This document shows, one piece after another, positions 1 to 6,334 of a DNA stretch of 7,482 nt (position 1 is its first letter; the number at the start of each line of letters is the position of its first letter). The notes under the pieces are model-generated. The model was given only the letters and a program-made list of their open reading frames with translations, had not been told where the DNA came from and did no database searches. Both the position numbers and the translations under genes were made by a program. The DNA comes from Bacteroidota bacterium (GTDB lineage Bacteria; Bacteroidota; Bacteroidia; Bacteroidales; VadinHA17), in the NCBI GenBank assembly GCA_006227095.1, contig SBFZ01000253.1, positions 1-7,482 of the forward strand, in the 5' to 3' direction.

Positions 1-440
1 AGGTCAGCGGGACCGGGACGCCTGTAGCCTCCCCGGCCGCTAATGTCACCTCTTCCCCAGCCGGTACAGGTGCCGTCTCGCTCGCAGGGGCTGTTGCCAC
101 CTATCCAACCGGTTCCGGTGCCGGCTCGCCCGCAGGAATTCCTCCTGTTGCCCCGGCCACGATTCATGCTATTGCTCCTGATAGCAAGGGCAGTTTTACT
201 GTTTCAACCGGACTGGTAAGCGTCAGGGCTGTCTCAACCGAAGCACCTATGGCATCATTCAGCTTCAGGGCTGCCGGGAACACATACTCTCACCTGCTGG
301 TTATCGCTGCTGATGAAAGGAACGGAATTCCGGGAGTCAGCACCAGAACAAGGAAGGGAGTTACTGCCATTACCGTCAGGGATACCGGCGGTACTGTAAC
401 CAGGATCAGAATTTCTGGTGACAGTGTGACCCTTACCTGA
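1..440 (+). CDS. C-terminal part of an unrecognised protein with a repetitive Gly/Ser/Ala/Pro/Thr linker
   Basis: The reading frame is open from the left edge (first complete codon at base 3) to a TGA at 438-440, giving about 145 residues of a gene that starts outside the window. The first 55 or so residues are a low-complexity linker of Gly, Ser, Ala, Pro, Thr and Val with recurring G-[TS]-G and S-P-A motifs. The last 85 or so residues alternate hydrophobic and Thr/Ser/Arg residues (for example TAITVRDTGG and IRISGDSVTLT), which suggests a beta-sandwich or Ig-like module. An ATG at 249 lies inside this frame and is not a credible start, because the frame continues upstream without a stop. 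The frame ends 19 bases before the GH20 gene, so both are probably co-transcribed. The linker and beta-rich tail suggest an exported protein, but I do not recognise the family and assign no function. Confidence 0.6.
   Translation, partial: VSGTGTPVASPAANVTSSPAGTGAVSLAGAVATYPTGSGAGSPAGIPPVAPATIHAIAPDSKGSFTVSTGLVSVRAVSTEAPMASFSFRAAGNTYSHLLVIAADERNGIPGVSTRTRKGVTAITVRDTGGTVTRIRISGDSVTLT
63..136 (+). repeat. Imperfect coding repeat in the linker of the first gene
   Basis: The 26-base segments 63-88 and 111-136 match at 22 of 26 positions and are offset by 48 bases, which is 16 codons. They encode GTGAVSLAG and GSGAGSPAG. A weaker third relative (GTGTPVASPA) lies at 9-38. The repeats stay in frame, which fits codon-level duplication and drift in a disordered linker rather than an intergenic element. 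Confidence 0.5.
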
Positions 441-459
441 ATAAATTAATTATACAGAG

Positions 460-2064
460 ATGAAAAACAGGCCAATGACAGACAGCATCAGGAACTTTCT
501 TCTGCCCGCATTCGTGATGCTGGCACTTTTACCCGGATGCAGCAACGGCACCCCGCAGCCGCAACTGCAGGAAAGCCTTGCCGAGGCACCGGAGAACCAG
601 TTTGCAGTGAGAGGATTCCATGTTGACCTGAGGATACAGGTCATGACCATGGAGGCCCTGAAGGCACTGGCCGACGAACTGGCTGGTTTCGGTCTTAACA
701 CCCTGGTGATGGAATGGGAGGCATCATACCCATACCTGAACAATGCCACAATATCAAATGAACTGGCCTACACCCGTGAGGAGGTGAAGGAATTCATCGC
801 TTACTGTGAGGGACTCGGGATTGATGTTATACCGCTTCAGCAGTGCTTCGGTCATGTTGAATATATCCTCAGGCACGACAGGTACAGCGAACTGAAGGAG
901 GACAGGAAAGAGATATCACAGCTTTGTCCCCTGAAGGAAGAGGCTGACAGCCTGCTGTTTGCAGACCTGTTTGCAGATATGGCATCGATGCACAATTCTG
1001 ACTATATCCATATCGGGGGAGACGAAACTTACCTCCTGGGCCACTGTCCGGCATGTTCGCTCAAAGCTGCCACGGAAGGGAAGTCGAAGCTCTTCGTCGA
1101 TTATATGAAGATGATGTGCAATATAGTCATTGACCTCGGGAAGAAGCCGGTCATGTGGGCTGATATCCTGCTCAAATACCCGGAGGCAGCTTCCGAACTG
1201 CCAAAGGAAACCATCTTCATTGACTGGAACTACGGGTGGAAGACCAATTACTTCGGCGACATAGCTGCCCTGCAGGCGCAGGGAATGGAATTCTGGGGAT
1301 CACCGGCGATAAGGAGTCACCCGGATAATTCATACGTTACATGCTGGGAGAAGCATTTCAACAATCAGCGTGACTTTATCCCCTATGCCAGGGAAGCAGG
1401 TTACACAGGAATCATAATGACCTCATGGTCCACTTCAGGCCTGTACGGATTCACCTGGGATGTGAACTACGAGGTGACTGATATGGAGCAGATAAGGAAT
1501 ACTTACCCGCTTTCGGGTTTCAGGATACTGCTTGCATCATATGCTGAAGCTTTGAAGACCAGTGATCCTCTTGATCCTGAGGCGTTTGTTGCAAGGTATG
1601 CTGCTGATCGCTTCGGACTGACAGAGGCTGATGGCAAACTTCTCTGGGAAATACTCACCATACCGCCTGAACTGGTTGTGAACGGTAAACCGGCAACATC
1701 TGCTTCCTTCGCCGAGATGCGGAGACCGGTGGAGGAAGCCATGGCAAAGATGAAGAGCCTGAAGCCTATTTACAACAGGGATGAATTTGAGCACTTCAGG
1801 CTGATGCTTGATATCAGGGATCATTACCTGAGATTCAGGGAGGCTGAGGCAAGGTTCAATTCCCCGGACTTTGGAGCCGATGACAGGGATGCCCTTGCGG
1901 CTGACCTGGAAGGGCTGATCAGGGAGACGAAGGAGCTCGACAGGCGCTTTGCGAGGCTGCAGAAGGGGTTTCTGCATGAGAGTGAGATTGCACAGCAGAA
2001 TATGATCAGAAACCGCAAGCTGATGCTTCTTCACCGGAGACTCACGGGTAACAGAGAGGTGTGA
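460..2064 (+). CDS. GH20-family beta-N-acetylhexosaminidase, HEXD-like, lipoprotein
   Basis: A 534-residue protein expected to release terminal N-acetylhexosamine from glycans in the periplasm or at a membrane surface. Residues 1-27 form a lipoprotein signal: Lys/Arg, a hydrophobic run, then L-P-G-C with the lipid-bearing Cys27. The GH20 barrel spans about residues 48-335 and carries the hallmark H184-I-G-G-D188-E189, whose Asp-Glu pair polarises the substrate acetamido group and acts as acid/base. Other family-like segments are I-P-L-Q-Q-C-F-G-H (about 124-132), M-W-A-D (232-235), and Trp256, Trp260, Trp323 and Trp333, which may line the sugar pocket. The F-G-H-x-E-Y-I-L-R-H stretch and the lack of an N-terminal GH20b domain resemble hexosaminidase D relatives. 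Residues 340-534 are mostly helical and unassigned. A Cys-x-x-Cys (196, 199) follows the catalytic pair. The start at 460 gives the better positively charged N-region; Met6 (475) is an alternative. The substrate is unknown. Confidence 0.88.
   Translation: MKNRPMTDSIRNFLLPAFVMLALLPGCSNGTPQPQLQESLAEAPENQFAVRGFHVDLRIQVMTMEALKALADELAGFGLNTLVMEWEASYPYLNNATISNELAYTREEVKEFIAYCEGLGIDVIPLQQCFGHVEYILRHDRYSELKEDRKEISQLCPLKEEADSLLFADLFADMASMHNSDYIHIGGDETYLLGHCPACSLKAATEGKSKLFVDYMKMMCNIVIDLGKKPVMWADILLKYPEAASELPKETIFIDWNYGWKTNYFGDIAALQAQGMEFWGSPAIRSHPDNSYVTCWEKHFNNQRDFIPYAREAGYTGIIMTSWSTSGLYGFTWDVNYEVTDMEQIRNTYPLSGFRILLASYAEALKTSDPLDPEAFVARYAADRFGLTEADGKLLWEILTIPPELVVNGKPATSASFAEMRRPVEEAMAKMKSLKPIYNRDEFEHFRLMLDIRDHYLRFREAEARFNSPDFGADDRDALAADLEGLIRETKELDRRFARLQKGFLHESEIAQQNMIRNRKLMLLHRRLTGNREV
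2053..2059 (+). promoter_or_regulatory. Ribosome binding site that favours the ATG at 2067
   Basis: AGAGAGG lies inside the last codons of the GH20 gene, 7 bases before the ATG at 2067 and only 1 base before an in-frame GTG at 2061. Normal spacing therefore favours ATG 2067. It is the clearest Shine-Dalgarno-like sequence in the window; the other gene starts have weak or no such signal. Confidence 0.5.
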
Positions 2065-2066
2065 CC

Positions 2067-2915
2067 ATGAGGCTGGCGTGGAGGGTTTTGACAGTGTTGG
2101 CGCTGATTATGTGTGCCAGGGTGGCATCGGCACAGGATGAGCGCACCAGGTTTTTTCCACGTGTCACCGTGTATCCGGGGGAGATGCCTCCGCCTGAAAA
2201 GGTGTGGCTATTCGTTCTGGCAGGCCAGTCAAATATGGCAGGCCGGGGTCTTGTGGAGCCATCTGACACGGTTCCGGATCACCGGATATTTTTCGTAACT
2301 CCTGATATGAAGTGGGCAGTGGCGAAAGAACCGCTGCAGCTGTACCAGCCGGCACTTACCGGCCTCGGGCCGGGACTCGCATTTGCCAGGACACTGCTGG
2401 AAAAGGTGAATGAGGATATTTATATCGGACTGATTCCCTGTGCCGTCGGTGGAAGCTCAACGGCAAACTGGCTCACCGATTCACTTTACAATGGTGTCAG
2501 GCTGAAAAGCAACCTGACGGAGAAACTGAAATGGGCCATGAATTATGGAACGGTAAAGGGAATAATATGGCATCAGGGTGAATCAGACGCAACAGTGGAG
2601 AAAATACCTCAATTCAGGGAGAACACCGAAGCCCTGTTTGAATATTTCCGAAGTGTGGCAGGTGATCCGGATCTGCCTGTGGTGGCAGGTGAACTTGGCC
2701 TCTTTCAGGGAGTCGAAAAAAACAGGGTTGAGTATCTTCAGATCAATGACATCCTCTCCTCAATTGCATCAGGTGACCCGAATACCGTACTGGTGCGCTC
2801 TTTCGGCACAACCCCGAAGGCAGATATGGTACACTTTGACGGCCCCTCACAGAGGATGCTGGGCAGACGGTATGCACTGGCCTGGCTCTCACTCATTCAA
2901 CATAAAAACAGGTAA
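2067..2915 (+). CDS. Secreted SGNH-type carbohydrate O-acetylesterase (SASA / CE6-like)
   Basis: A 282-residue protein likely to remove O-acetyl groups from carbohydrates outside the inner membrane. Residues 1-22 form a type I signal peptide (Arg, hydrophobic core, A-S-A before Gln23). The mature part shows the conserved blocks of the sialate O-acetylesterase / acetylxylan esterase superfamily in order: A-G-Q-S55-N-M-A-G with nucleophile Ser55; P-C-A-V-G-G-S-S around 124-131; I-I-W-H169-Q-G-E172-S; and D253-x-x-H256 completing the triad. The length fits a single-domain CE6-type enzyme. An in-frame GTG at 2061 would overlap the upstream stop, but the ribosome binding site spacing supports the ATG, which lies 2 bases after the GH20 stop. 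The neighbours point to an acetylated amino-sugar glycan, but these motifs do not separate sialic acid, xylan or other acetylated sugars. Confidence 0.85.
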   Translation: MRLAWRVLTVLALIMCARVASAQDERTRFFPRVTVYPGEMPPPEKVWLFVLAGQSNMAGRGLVEPSDTVPDHRIFFVTPDMKWAVAKEPLQLYQPALTGLGPGLAFARTLLEKVNEDIYIGLIPCAVGGSSTANWLTDSLYNGVRLKSNLTEKLKWAMNYGTVKGIIWHQGESDATVEKIPQFRENTEALFEYFRSVAGDPDLPVVAGELGLFQGVEKNRVEYLQINDILSSIASGDPNTVLVRSFGTTPKADMVHFDGPSQRMLGRRYALAWLSLIQHKNR

Positions 2916-2926
2916 AACAAACTGAT

Positions 2927-4393
2927 ATGCAACTTATTGACTGGATTGTCCTGACACTCTATTTCCTTCTGCTTATTTCCATTGGATTCTGGGCTTATAT
3001 GAGGGTCAAAAACTCAGCCGACTTCTTTACAGCAGGAGGCAGGCTGCCATGGTGGCTCTCGGGCGTCTCTCACCATGTGTCAGGCTACAGCGGAGCAGTA
3101 TTTGTTGCATATGCAGGGATAGCCTATACCCATGGCCTGACAATATACATATGGTGGGCCTGTGCGGTGGCGGCAGCAACATTCCTGGGTGCTCGTCTTA
3201 TCGCTCCCCGGTGGGCGAGGCTCAGGATTGCAACCGGGATACAGTCGCCTACGGAATATCTTCTTACCAGGTATAATCTCAATACCCAGCAGCTGATAGC
3301 CTGGTCAGGGGTGATCATAAAGATATTTGACGTGGGAGCCAAATGGGCTGCCATTGCCGTTCTTCTCAACATTTTTGCCGGTACATCATTTCTAACTGGC
3401 ATCCTGCTGGCCGGGTCGGTCTCTCTTATCTACAGCACCCTGGGAGGTCTGTGGGCTGATGTGGTGAACGACTTTGCCCAGTTCCTGGTACAGCTGGTTG
3501 CAGGTATAACGATGTTCGTAATTGTACTGATCAATCTTGGTGACGGAGCCGGTGGCTTCTTCACCCTGTGGGATAAACTTCCGGAGGGCCATTCAGCCCT
3601 CTTCAGTGATCCATACACCTGGCAGTTCCTGATTGCCATGGTGATAATCGATTTTTTCAGTTACAGCGGCGGTACATGGCATCTGGCTACCAGGTTCATA
3701 GCCTCATCCTCAGGGCAGGTGGCCCGGAAGGCTGCCACCTTATCATCAGTGTTATACCTGCTTTGGCCGATAGTGCTTTTCTTCCCGATGTTTGCCGCTC
3801 CCATATTCCTGCCGGGTCTCGATGACCCAACACGCTCCTACGGGATGCTTGCAATCAAATTCCTGCCGGCAGGACTTGTGGGACTGGTGATGGCCTCACT
3901 TTTCACCAACACTCTTTCAATGACCTCTTCAGATGCAAACACGATTTCCGCAGTCATAACCCGCGACATCATGCCCCGTTTCATAAAAGGGTTTGAAGGG
4001 TTCAGCAGGAAGAGGATACTTCTTATAGCCAGGATTTCCACTTTCTCATTTACTGTGCTGACCATACTCATTGCAATCAATGCAGAGAGTTTCGGCGGTG
4101 TGTTCGGTCTGATAGTATCATGGTTTGCGGCGCTGCTGGGCCCGATAGCTATACCGATGATACTGGGGCTGCTGCCCGCCTTCCGGAAGTGTGACAGTAA
4201 TATTGCCATCATATCTATTGTGGCAGGAATTGCCGGATTCATTATCGTCAAGCTTATCCCGGGTGCTTCACTTGCCCTTGAGGTGGGAGTGCCTCTCTTT
4301 ACATCATTGTTGTTGTATATTGCAGCAGGATTGCTCAGCAGGAGAGCAGTGCCCGAAAAGGTGGATAACCTGCTGAATTCCATCAGCAAATAG
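2927..4393 (+). CDS. Sodium:solute symporter (SSS family), probable sugar importer
   Basis: A 488-residue polytopic membrane protein expected to couple sodium entry to uptake of a small solute across the inner membrane. It has about 13 hydrophobic segments, starting with residues 5-24, as in the LeuT-fold SSS family. Family signatures are F-F-T-A-G-G-R-L-P-W-W (33-43), the loop S-T-L-G-G-L-W-A-D-V-V-N-D-F (170-183), and S331-M-T-S-S-D336-A-N-T followed by I-T-R-D-I (344-348). The Ser/Thr-rich stretch at 331-335 corresponds to the region that forms the Na2 site in characterised members. The length is normal and the frame intact. It begins 11 bases after the esterase gene and ends 9 bases before the NagA-like gene, with no strong Shine-Dalgarno at its ATG. 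The neighbours suggest an N-acetylated amino sugar or a related monosaccharide; the sequence alone does not define the substrate. Confidence 0.88.
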   Translation: MQLIDWIVLTLYFLLLISIGFWAYMRVKNSADFFTAGGRLPWWLSGVSHHVSGYSGAVFVAYAGIAYTHGLTIYIWWACAVAAATFLGARLIAPRWARLRIATGIQSPTEYLLTRYNLNTQQLIAWSGVIIKIFDVGAKWAAIAVLLNIFAGTSFLTGILLAGSVSLIYSTLGGLWADVVNDFAQFLVQLVAGITMFVIVLINLGDGAGGFFTLWDKLPEGHSALFSDPYTWQFLIAMVIIDFFSYSGGTWHLATRFIASSSGQVARKAATLSSVLYLLWPIVLFFPMFAAPIFLPGLDDPTRSYGMLAIKFLPAGLVGLVMASLFTNTLSMTSSDANTISAVITRDIMPRFIKGFEGFSRKRILLIARISTFSFTVLTILIAINAESFGGVFGLIVSWFAALLGPIAIPMILGLLPAFRKCDSNIAIISIVAGIAGFIIVKLIPGASLALEVGVPLFTSLLLYIAAGLLSRRAVPEKVDNLLNSISK

Positions 4394-4402
4394 TATTATG
4401 TC

Positions 4403-5569
4403 ATGATTAAACCGGATGATGAGAGCATTGTTACCGGCCGCCATTACCTGACAGGGGAGACGGTGAATCTCACCCTCAGGGGTGGGGTTATCACAGGAAT
4501 GGTCTGCGGTGACCCGTCAACCGACCCGGGAGTGATCATCGCCCCGGGCCTCTGTGATCTGCAAGTAAACGGCTATGCCGGTCTGGACCTCAATACTGAA
4601 CCGCTTCTTCCGGAAACGGTCAGGGATATTGCCGTGAAACTATGGGGTGAAGGGGTGACCACCTTTTTCCCGACAGTAATCACCAACAGCACAGAAAATC
4701 TGCAAAGGTCGCTGAAGGCAGTGGCAGAGGCCTGCCGGCTCTTCCCGGAGGCAGCTGCGGCCGTTGGAGGTATTCATCTTGAAGGACCGTTTATCTCACC
4801 CGAGAACGGCGCCAGGGGTGCTCATCCCTCAGAGTATGTAAGACCTCCCGACTGGGATCTCTTCTGCCGCCTGCAGGAATCATGCAACGGAATGATCCGC
4901 ATTGTGACCCTTTCACCTGAATGGCCCGGATCGTCTGACTTCATCAGGCAGGCTTCTGAAACCGGCGTGATAGTTGCAATAGGGCATACCTCGGCAACGC
5001 CCGGCCAGATAAGGGAGGCCGTTGATGCAGGGGCAACCCTTTCCACACACCTGGGCAACGGATCACACCAGATGCTCCCCAGGCACAGGAACTACCTGTG
5101 GGAGCAACTGGCTGCAGATGAACTTTATGCTACAATCATTTCTGACGGTTTTCATCTTCCTGATTCCCTGATGAAAGTCTTCCTGAGGATGAAACCGGGA
5201 AAAATAATCCTGGTAAGTGATGCCACCGGCCTTACCGGCATGCCTCCGGGCGATTATAAAACCCATATCGGGGGTGAGGTGACACTTACGGAAGGTGGGA
5301 AGCTTCATGTCAGGGGAAACCCTGAAATGCTGGCAGGATCTGGCAAATCGCTGCTGCATTGCGTACAGACACTTGCCTCCCGGCAGCTTGCCCCTTTGTC
5401 TGAAGCCCTTGATATGGCAGGAAGGATTCCCTTCAGCCTGGCAGGCATTCCGGGCGATTGCCTTCTGGGACCAGGCGGAGTGGCAGACATAGTCATTCTC
5501 AGGCAGGAAGAGGACCGCCTCAGCATTGCCAGGACCATAAAGGGAGGCAAAACAGTTTTCAGGAAATGA
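4403..5569 (+). CDS. N-acetylglucosamine-6-phosphate deacetylase-like amidohydrolase (NagA family, variant loop)
   Basis: A 388-residue cytoplasmic protein with no signal peptide, likely to hydrolyse the acetamido group of an N-acetylamino-sugar phosphate to an amino-sugar phosphate and acetate. The amidohydrolase barrel shows NagA landmarks in order: A-P-G-L-C-D52-L-Q54-V-N56-G-Y-A-G; G-G-I-H-L-E127-G-P-F with the metal-ligand Glu; A-I-G-H195-T-S and S-T-H216-L as further metal ligands; S-D-G-F-H251-L-P; and L-V-S-D273-A-T-G with the catalytic Asp. After His216 the canonical Y-N-A-M type loop is replaced by G-N219-G-S-H-Q-M-L-P-R227-H-R-N-Y-L-W. Asn219 and Arg227, in the region where E. coli NagA contacts the phosphate, appear retained. 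The gene starts 9 bases after the symporter gene without a clear Shine-Dalgarno. Family membership is secure; the exact substrate is less so. Confidence 0.85.
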   Translation: MIKPDDESIVTGRHYLTGETVNLTLRGGVITGMVCGDPSTDPGVIIAPGLCDLQVNGYAGLDLNTEPLLPETVRDIAVKLWGEGVTTFFPTVITNSTENLQRSLKAVAEACRLFPEAAAAVGGIHLEGPFISPENGARGAHPSEYVRPPDWDLFCRLQESCNGMIRIVTLSPEWPGSSDFIRQASETGVIVAIGHTSATPGQIREAVDAGATLSTHLGNGSHQMLPRHRNYLWEQLAADELYATIISDGFHLPDSLMKVFLRMKPGKIILVSDATGLTGMPPGDYKTHIGGEVTLTEGGKLHVRGNPEMLAGSGKSLLHCVQTLASRQLAPLSEALDMAGRIPFSLAGIPGDCLLGPGGVADIVILRQEEDRLSIARTIKGGKTVFRK

Positions 5570-5573
5570 TAGT

Positions 5574-5585
5574 ATTGATATCAAT
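5574..5585. promoter_or_regulatory. 12-base perfect palindrome in the widest intergenic gap
   Basis: ATTGATATCAAT is a perfect inverted repeat lying 5 to 16 bases after the NagA-like stop and 16 bases before the GH16 start. The 31-base gap is the longest in the run of genes. It could be an operator or mRNA element, but a 12-base palindrome is expected once or twice by chance in a window this size, and no promoter hexamers were recognised beside it. Confidence 0.15.
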
Positions 5586-5600
5586 CGGACAAAGCCCGGT

Positions 5601-6332
5601 ATGGTGAAGCTTATATTTTCTGTACTGATATTGGTTATGGCTGCCTGCTCGGGCAGGGAACCTGAATTTGATATTCCTGAAGGAGCCCGTGTCATCAGCT
5701 TCTCGGGATATGAATGGGTGGTAGCCGATTCAAAGGGACAAAAGGCTGGCCCGGGTCCCAACTATTTTTCTGATTCGGAGGATAATGTGTGGGTTGATGA
5801 GAAGGGACGGCTTCACCTGAAGATAACCTTCCGTGACGGCAGGTGGAATTGCTCAAGGGTTGAACTGGCAGAACATACCGGGTACGGCAGGTATATTTTT
5901 TATATCTCCTCCAGGCCTGACAGTCTTGACCGGCAGGTGGTATGGGGTCTCTATACATACAAAAGTGATACGGAGGAGATAGACATAGAGTTCTCCCAGT
6001 GGGGCATCGAAGGCAACCAGGAGGGACAATATGCCATCCAGCCCTCTTACCGGATTGGTAATAAAGCCCGCTTCAGGATGAACCTTGAGGGCAGCTACAC
6101 GACACATCTCTTTGACTGGTCAAGGAAACGGATAGATTTTGCCAGCTATCACGGCCACAGGAAACAACCGGTCAATGAGAATGAGATTATCGCAAGGTGG
6201 AGATACTATGGTGATGACATTCCTCATGACAGTGATGAAAAACTTAAGATGAACCTCTGGCTCTTCAGGGGTACGCCCCCTTCTGACGGCATGGAAGCAG
6301 AAGTTGTCATTGACCGTATTGAAATAATCTGA
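5601..6332 (+). CDS. Small GH16-family glycoside hydrolase, lipoprotein
   Basis: A 243-residue protein, probably an endo-acting beta-glycan hydrolase attached to a membrane by lipid. Residues 1-16 form a short lipoprotein signal (Lys3, hydrophobic core, M-A-A-C16; Met at -3 makes the lipobox slightly atypical). The mature part is almost only a GH16 jelly roll of about 220 residues. The signature E126-I-D128-I-E130-F supplies nucleophile, helper Asp and acid/base in the ExDxE spacing, not the ExDxxE spacing with a bulge seen in many laminarinases and agarases. Supporting features are N-C-S-R-V-E-L (83-89), G-Y-G-R-Y-I-F (94-100) and H-L-F-D-W-S-R-K-R-I-D-F (169-180), which matches the late GH16 strand around a conserved Trp. 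It follows the NagA-like gene by 31 bases. The specificity is unclear: the neighbours suggest an amino-sugar glycan, the motif spacing recalls licheninase-type members. Confidence 0.8.
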   Translation: MVKLIFSVLILVMAACSGREPEFDIPEGARVISFSGYEWVVADSKGQKAGPGPNYFSDSEDNVWVDEKGRLHLKITFRDGRWNCSRVELAEHTGYGRYIFYISSRPDSLDRQVVWGLYTYKSDTEEIDIEFSQWGIEGNQEGQYAIQPSYRIGNKARFRMNLEGSYTTHLFDWSRKRIDFASYHGHRKQPVNENEIIARWRYYGDDIPHDSDEKLKMNLWLFRGTPPSDGMEAEVVIDRIEII

Positions 6333-6334
6333 AA

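Noticed and set aside
249..440. Short separate gene starting at ATG 249
   Set aside because: The same frame is open without a stop back to the left edge, so the ATG is an internal Met of a longer partial gene.
441..459. Possible promoter in the AT-rich gap before the GH20 gene
   Set aside because: The gap is too short for a full Bacteroidota -33/-7 promoter and shows no TTTG/TAnnTTTG pair; the AT richness is better explained as a translation start region.
2061..2066. GTG at 2061 as the esterase start
   Set aside because: It would overlap the GH20 stop and sit 1 base from the Shine-Dalgarno; the ATG at 2067 has normal spacing and gives a normal signal peptide.
4398..4406. Mini-frame ATG-TCA-TGA whose stop overlaps the NagA-like start codon
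   Set aside because: It could serve translational coupling, but two codons carry no support and the pattern may be chance.
5063..5761. Minus-strand open frame across the NagA/GH16 junction
   Set aside because: It lies opposite the conserved end of the NagA-like gene and the start of the GH16 gene, and no motif or signal was seen in it.
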